From Stentor coeruleus (taxonomy: Eukaryota > Ciliophora > Heterotrichea > Heterotrichida > Stentoridae), in the NCBI GenBank assembly GCA_001970955.1, contig MPUH01000404.1:1-56808 (forward strand): a DNA stretch of 56,808 nucleotides, written 5' to 3'. Positions 28,701 to 39,152 of the stretch are shown piece after piece. The notes beneath the pieces were generated by a model. That model was not told the origin of the DNA and ran no database searches. It saw only the letters and a program-made list of their open reading frames with translations. The first letter of the stretch is position 1. Every line of letters begins with the position of its first letter. The position numbers and the translations under genes are program-made.

Positions 28701-31700
28701 CCATAAACACATAAACCTAAAAAATCCAATCAGTTAATTACCTTCACAAAATATAGGGAAAAATTATTAAAAAATAAAGAGTTTGCAAAATACATAAAAT
28801 TAAGAGAAAATTTTCTGCCAAGTTATAAACACAAATATAAAACATCAGTTTCTATTGATATAAAAACACTAATCTTCTAGTAAATAATAAAAAAATACTC
28901 AATTTTAATTTCAATCAACCCCTCACTTAATTGTGTTCAAGTCATCGAAAAACACAAACTAAAAAATAACTGTCTGACAAAATGCTTTATTCTTATTAAA
29001 CATTAAGTTTTTTCCTTATTCATCCCTTATAAATTGTGTTCAAATATTATCTTAACTAACTATAATTTAATATTTTATTTTTTAAGAACATAGTCATTAA
29101 ACTAAAGATATTTTTTCTAATATTTTCTTATTGATGTCAATGTTGCTAGATTTTGTTTCCATATCTTTATATAATTAAACTTTTATTTAAAAGAAAAATA
29201 TTGGTTTATAATATTTATTATTGTCTCTATATTGAAAATTAGCAAGTCATTGTTTGATATAATTGAGAATATCTTTGAGATCAAAATAGGATTTTGTAAA
29301 GATTTTTTCGTGTTTGATTATAGGAAGAAATATGCTTTGAAAATATTGTAATAAACAGTGATTTTATTATAAACAAAGTATGGAAGATATATAAAATTAA
29401 GGCTTAGTACTTTAATTTATTGACTTTTCCAAGATACTCGAAATATCTTTTGTATTATTCATAGTTTTTAATACGCATTAAGTTATTTGGATTATGTTTG
29501 TGGGGGTAAAATATCTAATCAGTATTTCTTGGTCCATATTTTCGTTTGAAAGTAGAAAGTTAGTAAGTGGTATAATAAAAAAGAGGTGGCGTTGAAAATT
29601 ATGATTATTTAGAGCGAGGTATTTCTATGAAGCATTACAATCATTAGTACCTCCAATTTTATACTGCTACTTTATGTATTTATAGAAATCAGTAGTGTGA
29701 TTTTGTTTATAAAAAAACAATTATTGCTAAATTTAAACTTTTTTTTTATTATTACTATATCGTAAATTTCAAAGATTAATCTTAATGCTTTTGGTATTAT
29801 TTTCTAGGTGTAAATGTGTAAAAAATACAATAATAATACATAGTCTTGTGAATAAGTAAAAGAAATTAATGTTTACTGGGATTAAAAATAAAATTTTAAT
29901 AAGATATTGCAAATATTTTGACATAAGAATTGGAATCTAGCCTAGTTTTGTTTTAAGTATGATTTTAATGTAAAGTTTACAGAAAAACTTGATAATGTTA
30001 TGAGAAAATATGCTATGTATTGAAATTCAAGCGAAAATGAAAGTTTAAAAAAAATTTATATGCATACTTTTAATATAGACATTAGGATTGATTAATTATA
30101 TTTTAATTAAGAATAGCTTTGATATATAATAATACATTTTAATCAGTATAGATCATAATATTGTATTGATTTTAGTTATTTTGTTTAAAGTGTAACTTAG
30201 TTAGTTTATAATTAAATTTATTTTCTTTTGAAATAAAAAATATAAGTTTCCTGGGTAAAATTAGCAAAAAGCAATAATAATAATAACTTAATATGTATAA
30301 TAGCATATAGTAAAGCTTTTAAAATTGAAGATTTCATGACTTTTTGATAAAAATTGTATAAAAAGTAGTATGTGTATATATTTTTTGTAAACTAATGAAT
30401 ATAAAATACTTGAAAAGCAACTGTTATGCTTTTTCAACAAGAAACTAAATTATCTTTATCTAATAATCTTGAAAAATCTTATTCCAAGCTTATTTTAATC
30501 ATTTTGATATGGGGATTTTAATTTTTAAGATTTAGGTTTTTTTTTTGAGTTAAGAGGATATATGTAATACCCCACAACAACAAAACCCTAAGCATAATAT
30601 CAGAAAGGTTTATGAGATGAAGTTTTACTATGAATTCTAAAAAAAATATTTAATATTTTCCCCTTATACAAATAAATAAATTGCTCTAATTTTCTGCTAC
30701 CCTGAATAATGAAGATATGCAAAAGCACTTTAAGGCATCAGAAATAGTCTTATAAACTAAAAAAAATCATTTGGGCTAATAAATTAGTACCTTTTTGAGT
30801 ATATATCGGAATATAAGCCTTACAGCAAGCATCAAAAAAAAATTAAAGAAAAGCATGAGTTATAAGAAATTTCCTTTAAAGGGAATTCTGTGAGTTTGAT
30901 TTATATAATAGTTTGAAAAATATTCTAATATATATTGAGTTATAAAGCATTACATAATATCTTGTACCAAATTTCAAATTAATCAATATGCCACTTTAGA
31001 TATCTATAATTTTTCTAATATAAGTATTATTATACAAAGCTTATATAAATTATTTACACCTATTTTATTGTTTATTTAATTTCGAATTCAATAAACTTCA
31101 TTTTCCTCAACTTCTTAGTCTATTTAACCCCCTTTCACTATATATTTTGACTATAAAAATTATAATTATTTAGCTTTAAATTACCTTATTTTGATATATA
31201 TTTATATCGACCTTTGAGTTTAATCTAAATAAGTTTAACTATATAGTAAATCTAAGACTGATAAATATATTTTAAATAAAATTTTAAACTAAGACATAGT
31301 AAAAATTATAAGATTTTTTTCCAAGTAAATCTTAACTAGTTTTTGTTTAGGATTTAGTCAGTGTGGAATAATTTTATCACAAAAAAATCCAAACTATATC
31401 CAAAAAACTCAAAATACATATTTTTCCTCAAAAATTTTGAAGTAATACAAATTATGATCTCAATAAAGAAACGAAATAAATCAAAGAAAATTTATAACAA
31501 GCAGTAGTTTTTATCCAAAATTATTTTGAGTCCAGAAATCTTCTTATGTAAAAATTCTCATATTGACTAATATAATAAGTGATTTCAATTTTTCATGTAT
31601 ACTTTTAAACAAACACATGATCAATAAAACCATAAGTTTTTATTTTCTGAGCTTTAAATTTATATTCCTGATAGCCCTACATCTATTTAACTTTTAAAAA

Positions 31701-32078
31701 GAAATTTCATATCAAACTCTAGAAAGCCAAATAAATGGAACTCTCTTTCTATCAACAAGCCAAGAATATCATTATCTAAAAAGCCAAATCTATGAATATC
31801 AAAAATCTAACACCTCTCCCATAACTCTCTCTTAAAAAACACCTAAAACCTAATCCTCATAAAATTCGAAAACCCATCAATTTGAAATATCTATAATCCC
31901 CAAGATTTTCTCAAAAAGCAAAAGTTTCCATTCTTATCACATCACTCTATATCTGAAATACTCTTCAACACATTTTACTACATTTTCTTTCTTCTTTCCA
32001 AGTTGAAAAACAATTTCCCATTCACTAAAAAATCAAATTTTACAAAAGACATCAACAAAAAAATAATTTTATCTTAGT
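25753..32078. other. 6.3-kb AT-rich region without intact genes
   Basis: No usable open frame on either strand. It holds a single N at 27097 without duplicated flanks (an unresolved gap), a TATA-type low-complexity run near 26680-26710, and a possible coding relic at 29478-29666. The plus strand alternates between C-rich and G-rich segments, with C-to-G switches near 26.6-27.2 kb and 29.1 kb of the kind that bracket genes elsewhere in the window. Confidence 0.5.
29478..29666 (-). pseudogene. Possible coding relic
   Basis: 63 codons in one frame with a single internal TAG. It reads YKIGGTNDCNAS, stop, KYLALNNHNFQRHLFF and NMDQEILIRYFTPTN before TAA. Base composition is richer than its surroundings. 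No family identified; chance cannot be excluded. Confidence 0.25.
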
Positions 32079-32624
32079 TTAATCACTCCTAACCGGCCCA
32101 TCTTTTTCACCTAATATCGCTTCTGCTTGAATTTTAGATACAAATCTCCCTTTAATCCTCACTCTTTTATCCGCAACTTTTTTTCGGCACATGTACGAAA
32201 TTTTTTTCTTGAAGTTCCTGTGCTTTCTTTTTTCCAAAAATTTCTGGACCTTAATTTTTCTTTCTTCTAATGATATTGACCCTATTTTGATTTGTGAAGA
32301 AGGTTCTCCTGGCTTTTTTATTATCATCGGGTTTGATATTTGGGCAAATTCACTTGATGGAGGTACTGGGAAATCAAATGGAAAAGGAAACCAATTTTTA
32401 AGTTCCTCAGGAATATTCTGCATAGCTTGGTCTAGTATTTGAAATAACTGTGTATGGTCTGGGGCTTCAGAATCATTTAACTGAGGGACTCCTAGAAAAT
32501 CTTTTTGAAGCATCTCCATGTTAAAGTGGTCAAATGCAGGTAAGAAAAATCCTGGCATTTCTGGTGGTATCATCCCCTGGTCAAAACCTTCGAGGCCTTC
32601 TTGAAAATAATTGGTACCAAACAT
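32079..32624 (-). CDS. CCT-motif (CONSTANS/CO-like/TOC1-type) protein, 181 aa
   Basis: Residues about 121-164 form a CCT motif: ERKIKVQKFLEKRKHRNFKK followed by ISYMCRKKVADKRVRIKGRF, close to the plant consensus R...KRKxRxFxKKIxYxxRKxxAxxRxRxKGRF. In plants this motif gives nuclear localisation and contacts NF-Y subunits or DNA; in ciliates its role is not known to me. The N-terminal 115 residues are rich in Phe, Pro, Asp and Glu (GFFLPAFDHF, NWFPFPFDFPVPP) and resemble an acidic-aromatic activation region. No B-box or GATA finger, so the protein is CCT only. ATG at 32624, TAA stop. Likely a transcriptional regulator. Confidence 0.85.
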   Translation of the reverse strand: MFGTNYFQEGLEGFDQGMIPPEMPGFFLPAFDHFNMEMLQKDFLGVPQLNDSEAPDHTQLFQILDQAMQNIPEELKNWFPFPFDFPVPPSSEFAQISNPMIIKKPGEPSSQIKIGSISLEERKIKVQKFLEKRKHRNFKKKISYMCRKKVADKRVRIKGRFVSKIQAEAILGEKDGPVRSD

Positions 32625-34318
32625 TTTGTATTGTATTTTATATTTGTGGTTAGGATTAACCTTGCAAAAAAATGGGAATTATGATATGTGTGAATTGTTT
32701 TATGGTATGAATGATGATTTTTTATTGTATAAATATGATGAGTAATTGTGTGATTTTTTTTGTGTTTCTAATAGCCAATGCTTTCTTTTGAATTCGGATA
32801 GTCTTTTTTTTGTATGCATTGATTGTTTTTGAATACTTTTAGGTATTATCTTCTTATTGAAATCTTATCATATTCTAATCAATTAGTTATTATTATGTTG
32901 TATAAGATTGTAGTGACTATTATAGAATTATCTCTACAGCGATCAGAAACTTAAAACAAGATTGGAATTGTCAGGAAAGGCTTTAATTTAGTTATTTTAT
33001 TCACTTGTATGAACTCTATATAGTATTTTAGACTATTATAATAAATGTAAAGATTTTATAAAGTATATATTAGAACATATTTAGTATTTTATGCTCGTAA
33101 GATAGTTTTTGCCTTTTGATTATATGTTTTCTTTCCATGATAAGGATTTCTAAGCTTACTTTGAAAAAAATATCTGAAAATTTAGGTTTGATCATCAATT
33201 TTTTATGATTTTCTTCTGGTGATTTTAGCTAAGAAAATTCAGATTTTACTTAGAAATAATAAATGGTTTTATGAAAGTTTCCAAGTAAAATGTTATAGAA
33301 AAACTAGAATTTATAGCAATGATTTAGAAAGAGAGCTGAAAAACTGAAATGTAAAAAAATTGTATAGTAAGAATTGGGTAAATTCTTTATATTTTGATTA
33401 ATGCATAATTATTACTATAACTTTTAAATGATTTCTTACAATAAGCTTGTATTTTTTATGAATTTAAATAGAATACTTTTTTTCTTACTTTAAACTTAGT
33501 GAGTACTAGATTGAGAGCAGCTGCTATTATCTTTTCAGGTACCATTTTATTAGTTCTTTTAAAGCTAGACCCTATAATTTTTTATAATAGTTTACAATAG
33601 TCCATAATGTATAAAATATAAAAGAATCTGTTTTTAAAGCATTTGAATATGAATTTAACTACAACACAAGTAATTCATTTCATCCTAAAGCAAAAAATAT
33701 TTATCATCATACAATTGCTGATGTTTTTATCTAAATATTTTTATGAATTAGTTATTATTTATACAAAAATAGTACAAAAAGTTAAAGTTGTATCTTATTA
33801 TCTCAATTAGTTTAGCTCATTAAGCTATTTACATAAAAAAAGGTTTTTGGTTAAAAAATATTATCTAACACTTTTAGATGCTAAGATAATGAAATATAAT
33901 GAAGCTAATATACTTTTTATGCTTAAAAATTTGTTATCTTAAATAATATTGTCTATATAATGTTTAGGTTATGAAATACTTATTAAGTAAATCGTAAAAA
34001 AGTATACTATAAAGATGATTATAATAAAGCTATTATCCTTGAAAAATGAAATTATGATATCAATAACCAATTTAAAAATCCAGTTAAGTTCTTAAATTAC
34101 TTTCCTTTTTCCAATAATTACCGATGTTCAAATAAAAAATGACACAAGCATTATATGCATTCTTAATAAATCTAAATAGATATGCTAATTGAATATTAAC
34201 TTTGATGATAGTTAGATTATCATTTAAATATTAAAAATATATACTCTAACATTATTCCAAATATTGCCAATATTTATAATCAATCCAATATTACCGAACT
34301 ATAATTTTTATTACAATC
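32625..34318. promoter_or_regulatory. Divergent 1.7-kb intergenic region
   Basis: Lies between the start of the CCT gene (minus) and the small plus-strand gene at 34319. AT-rich; G-biased at the left, C-biased at the right on the plus strand. A 44-codon hydrophobic open frame near 33475-33602 (plus) is probably chance. Confidence 0.5.
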
Positions 34319-34528
34319 ATGGGAAACTCTATCACTGAGTGTATGCGTACACAACAACTTAATAAAGGTGAAATGAATGTTACTAAAGACGAATCAAGTA
34401 TATCCGAAGAGTACTTAAAAAAGACCACTCCTGATGATACTTTAAAACAGCTACTTTCAAGAAAGCTCAAAGAAGATCAACAACCCCGAAGCTATACCAA
34501 AGGTTCAGTAAAAGTTACAATCTTATAA
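34319..34528 (+). CDS. Small hypothetical protein with possible N-myristoylation signal, 69 aa
   Basis: Starts MGNSITEC: Gly2 and Thr6 fit an N-myristoylation site, and Cys8 could be palmitoylated. The remainder is hydrophilic and charged (SISEEYLKKTTPDDTLKQLL) and ends GSVKVTIL. The ATG is preceded by C-biased sequence as for other plus-strand genes here, and base composition is higher in GC than the flanks. No homologue recognised. TAA stop. It converges on the 34777 gene. Confidence 0.6.
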   Translation: MGNSITECMRTQQLNKGEMNVTKDESSISEEYLKKTTPDDTLKQLLSRKLKEDQQPRSYTKGSVKVTIL

Positions 34529-34776
34529 GGTATAAAATAATCATTCATGCTATATAGGCTAAGTAAAAACTACTTAATTTTATATCACTTATAAGTGACT
34601 TACTACAATAAAAATATCTCTATATTAATAAAATCAAAGCTTCATTTCAAATCATATTCTTTATAATAAACTAATATTTTCTTATAATCAATCTAAATAC
34701 CTAATAATCAAAAGATATTAAAAAATTATTCATCAAGGTAAACTACTCATAATAATAACAAAACTTATAAATATTC

Positions 34777-35175
34777 CTATTCTCCTAAAATACTCTGAAC
34801 ACATCTATTAAGACACATTTCAACTTTATGTTGATTTTCTTTGATATCTTCTGTATCGATATAAGTTTTAGGATTTTTTGTATTTCTTTGAAGGTTTTTT
34901 ATAAACTGTGCACTGTTAGAGCATTTTAAAGGTTTCAACGCCCAATGATGCTCCCAATTGCTATAACTGAGTTTATTATATATCTTATTTGGCACTTTTG
35001 AAAGATAACGGAAATGCTTTGTTTGTTTTTTTATCATAAAATTTCTACTACTCAAAGATGGCAGTAGCTCATTAACTTTTCTTGAACTAGCAACTGATGC
35101 TAAATCATTACCCCTGCTCAAAGATACCGACTTTCTCCCTGTACTTATTTTCGTAGATATGTTTATTGGATTCAT
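34777..35175 (-). CDS. Small basic hypothetical protein, 132 aa
   Basis: ATG at 35175, TAG stop. Rich in Ser, Arg, Lys and Asn with no coiled coil or membrane segment. It contains an aromatic stretch (NKLSYSNWEHHWALKPLKC) that could be a short conserved motif. No family recognised. Coding status rests on codon composition and on the expected flank asymmetry. Confidence 0.55.
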   Translation of the reverse strand: MNPINISTKISTGRKSVSLSRGNDLASVASSRKVNELLPSLSSRNFMIKKQTKHFRYLSKVPNKIYNKLSYSNWEHHWALKPLKCSNSAQFIKNLQRNTKNPKTYIDTEDIKENQHKVEMCLNRCVQSILGE

Positions 35176-36255
35176 ATATTAAATGCTTATTACAAACATG
35201 TATTGTTATTCTTTTACTGTATTATATTTTTTTATTAGAATACAGTTTGGATTTGTATTTGAGCTCTATTATTATTTGTTTTAAATACTTGTACTCAGGC
35301 CTAAGTTTTTTATGTTTTAAGAGGATTTCAAGTTTTGTGATTCTTTGTTAAGTAATAAAATACTTTTCTTTTGCTATGCTTGGCTTGTTGTTGTTATGAA
35401 TTTAGTTCCTTTGGTTTTTTTTGTATTTTATGTGATAAGGCTGGATAATGCTTGAAAAACTTTGTGATTTTTTTAATACTTTTGGTGATGAGTTTTTTAC
35501 TGAAATAATATAAGAATATTGGTTATATTAAGCTTAACATTCATTGCTTGATATAGAAATATATAGGAGATTATAATTATGTTATAAAAATTATCATCTT
35601 GTAACTCGGAACAGGTCAAATATCTCAATTCAGAATAAATTATTCTTATGTTCAGCTAAACTCCTAAGCAAAATTATTTTCCAATAGTTACTAAAATATG
35701 CCCAAATGATCGTTTTTATCAAAAAACTGTAGTTAAGAGAGACTTTCCAACGTTAAGTTCAAGATATTCAGAATTATTTCTAAAAAAAAATCTGGATTTT
35801 TATATTTTATCCCAGCATTATCTTCGAAAAATAAGTAAATCTTTAAATCATTAGGATTTTCATTAGAATCTATTCGTCATCAATTAAATTTACGACTCAA
35901 CTCTAAGTTTTAAAAGAGTATCATTAAAAAAAATTTNAGATATTCAGAATTATTTCTAAAAAAAAATCTGGATTTTTATATTTTATCCCAGCATTATCTT
36001 CAAAAAATAAGTAAATCTTTAAATCATTAGGATTTTCATTAGAAGCTATTCGTCATCAATTAAATTTACGATTCAACTCTAAGTTTTAAAAGAGTATCAT
36101 TAAATTTGTTTTAAAATTTTTCATGTCAATTAAAGCAACTTCATCAAATATCATCCCTATACTTAAGCTAATTATCTATCATTAGCAACCTAATTCATAA
36201 TCTTTAATGAATGTTATTGCTTCTATATCTAAACTGGATTTGGATTATCTTATAA
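35176..36255. promoter_or_regulatory. Divergent intergenic region upstream of the polycystin-like gene
   Basis: 1.08 kb. Contains the 167-bp duplication around N35937, so its real length is about 0.9 kb. No gene seen. Confidence 0.5.
35762..36104. repeat. 167-bp direct duplication around N35937 with three SNPs
   Basis: Copies 35762-35928 and 35938-36104 differ at three bases (for example cttcg/cttca, gaatct/gaagct, acgact/acgatt), which suits two alleles placed in tandem. Confidence 0.9.
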
Positions 36256-38772
36256 ATGGGAGATCAAACCGGAGAAATGTCTGCTCTCAGCTACAAGCTA
36301 GAAAAGAAAAAAGAAAAGCTTAGCAATCTTAATTTTGAGTTGAAGAAACTAGAAAGAGATAAGCTTATTAAAACAAACCAACTTATAAATTCTGAAAGTA
36401 TGCTAACAGAAATCCAAGTTAAAATTCTTGAAGCAAACCTAGGCATAAGCAAATTAATCACATCAAATCAGGAACGTGAAGAAAACAATGAAGACAACAT
36501 TGCAAAATTTACCGAAGATCGTGACTTGCAAGAAATTGATAAGAAACTCAATGAACAACTTAAAGACCTGGCAGTAAAACGCCTACCCTTAATCCCAGTA
36601 AGACAAAAAACAATACGCGACTATAAATTAGATGAAAAAAATGATAAAAATGAAAGCAAACTAATGACTATCCATTCAGTTAAAGTTTTATTTCTAAAAG
36701 GTGTCAAAGATGGTGAGGTCCAAAAGGTTGACCGAAATAATGCATATGAAGTTCCTATACGCTTATTAAAAAATACTATATTCAAAGATGTAAAATCATT
36801 AGCTTGTGAATACTGGGAATTAGATGAAAACGAATACTCTTTAAGAGCTTTTAATTTTTCCCTTATAGAATACATAAAAGACCCTGTAGAGATTTTCATA
36901 AAAGAACAGAAAATGAGTCCTGAACTTTGGCTTATACAAAAAGACATAAACACTTTAAAAGCTTTAACTCCACCTGGGGACTATTTTACAGAAGAGTCAT
37001 CAAAAAATCAGTTTGCAAAAAATGATAGACGAAGAGAGACAGAGCTAGACAATGACGGGAAAATTGAGAACTACAAAAAGTTCTTAGAATCTTTTGAAGG
37101 AATAAAACTACACTTACCTGAAACATCCCTTATTAATGAAAACCATGAAATTAACCGTCTAGAAAGCTGGGAACTAAACATTTTCACTTTTATAATAACC
37201 ATTATTATCATTACCCTTACAGTTGCCATCCACTATGGTCTTGGAGATTTCCCAACTCGATATTGGGTATCATATCAAATGCGTTATACTTTTAAAAACA
37301 CGTAAATTTTACATAGAATGAATTACGACACAATTAAAACTGTTAGCGATATTCAAAGTTTTCTCATAGATTCAATAGTCCCTCTTTACTTTTTGCAATC
37401 AAATAACCAAGAGAATCCTTATAATAAACAATATATCTCAGTTGGGACTTTGAAAATTCGATTTCTAAGAACTAAAGAAATCGACTGTACTGGTGAATTA
37501 TTTGATATAGAAAACCCTAAATGTTATGAATCTATTTATAATTCAAATACGCTTGCAAATTACCCTGATAATTTTCAAGATTATACAACTGCTGATAGTA
37601 ACAACATCACTAGTAAAGTAATTTTTATATAGATTCAAGGTGAGTTTTCTGAATATGATGGAAGTGGTTATACATGGGACTTTTATGCTACAGAAGATAA
37701 TAGAGAAAGTTTCCTCACAAGTTTTACTGAAAATGATTTGTTTGCTGTTAACGACCTTCGAGCTGTTATTATAAGTTTTACACATTATTCTCCAAGTTAT
37801 GATTATTGGATATTCACACAAATTCTTATTGAAAATTCTGTACTTGGGTCAGTGTACCCACATCCAATATACCCAAAAATATTTAAAGCAAGTTTGTTTA
37901 ATTCGCATTATCAATTCTATTTAGCTTTGTTTTTCATTAAAGCCTTATTAACCCTGTATTTTGTTTTTTATTATTTTTATTATGCATTTAGAAGGGATAA
38001 ATATGGTAAGCGGACTATTGGTTATTTGATTTCTTACCGAGGGATTCAAGATTTGTTTATGAGTATGTTATCTTTTGTATCTTTAGGTTATGCTTTTTCA
38101 GTCAAATGCGATGAAAACAAAATCCTTAATAGTAAATATTATTATGATTTCACTGATATAAGCGAAAATTTTGAATCCGCTATAATCCTCAATGCATGGT
38201 CTAGTATTTTTATCGCTTTTAGGGTTATCAATAGTCTTAGTATTAACCGAAGGATCTACATCATTAAAATGAACATTGAAATTGCTTGTAAAGGTATAAT
38301 TTTTTATATTCTCATGACTTTTCCACTTATGATCGGCTTTGTTTTTGTTGCTTGGACTGTTTGGGGCCCATATTATATACAATTCCGTCGTTTTGGTTTG
38401 ACTTTATTCAGTAACATTCTTTTCTCAATTGGCATTGGAAACAGTTCTTTACTCATAAAACTCAATCTTTTCTGGACTGTAGCTTTCTATACAATTTACT
38501 TGATTTTCTTAATCTTCATCACAATCTGTGCGTTTATTGGTATTTATATTGATGCATATAGAGAAATTAAACTTTATCATGGATATGTTGATGATAAGAA
38601 AGTTTGGTCATTTTTGGATTATATGCTTTGGGTGTTAGGGTGTTTTAATCAGAAAAAAATGCGTCAGAAAATTGAGGATTGGGTGAAAGCAAGAAAAATC
38701 AAAGCTTTGGAAGCAGAAAAAGCTGAAAAAGATGAAAATAATAAAGCTGATGATGGCGTTGCAGGTAAGTAG
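36256..38772 (+). CDS. Polycystin-2/mucolipin-family (TRPP/TRPML) cation channel, 828 aa, two 15-nt introns
   Basis: Exons 36256-37301, 37317-37617 and 37633-38772 give 829 codons. Residues 1-120 are coiled coil, unusual at this end for PKD2. S1 is at about 305-328 (IFTFIITIIIITLTVAIHYG). The extracellular TOP domain follows, with polycystin marks GYTWDFYA and LRAVIISFTHYSP. S2-S5 include YQFYLALFFIKALL, AWSSIFIAFRVIN and FYILMTFPLMIGFVF. The WGPYYIQF segment before the pore resembles mucolipins. The filter region reads FSIGIGNSS, where PKD2 has LGD and TRPML has NGDD, so the acidic residue is missing. S6 ends FIGIYIDAYREIK, and a charged C-terminal tail follows. No EF-hand. Probably a non-selective or Ca2+-permeable channel of cilia or endomembranes. 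TAG stop. Confidence 0.88.
37302..37316 (+). other. 15-nt intron
   Basis: GTAAATTTTACATAG, phase 2; joins FKNT to MNYDTIK. Confidence 0.92.
37618..37632 (+). other. 15-nt intron
   Basis: GTAATTTTTATATAG, phase 0; its TAG would stop translation. Removal joins ITSK to IQGEFSEYDG inside the TOP domain. Confidence 0.92.
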
Positions 38773-39152
38773 TAAAATTATGGAGAAAATTACTTTTTTT
38801 TAAGTATTTAGATAAGAGATTATATTGTATTATGAATAAAAATTTAAAAAAGAAAAATCAATTTATAATATACCTCAGAAACTAACCCCAAGATCATCAA
38901 ATTTATCTTTTTATAGTATAAATGCTGTGAGAAGTCTGGAAAATATTTAGATTAAGACAATTTGCTGTTATAAATAATATCAAATACAAGTTATATTAGG
39001 ACTAAAATATCATTATAAACTATTTCATAATTATACAATAACTACCACATACTACAAAGTATATGAAAAACAGTTTTAAAAATTACGCTTCTACTAATCA
39101 CAAAATCCTAAAACAAACCTCAGGAAAAATTATACTTTAGCATAAATATATT
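38773..39152. other. Spacer between convergent genes
   Basis: 380 bp, AT-rich, with 3' flanks of the channel and the large coiled-coil gene. Nothing recognised. Confidence 0.6.

Noticed and set aside
33475..33602. Hydrophobic 44-codon plus-strand frame
   Set aside because: No ATG near its start, short, and hydrophobic frames arise easily in T-rich spacer DNA.
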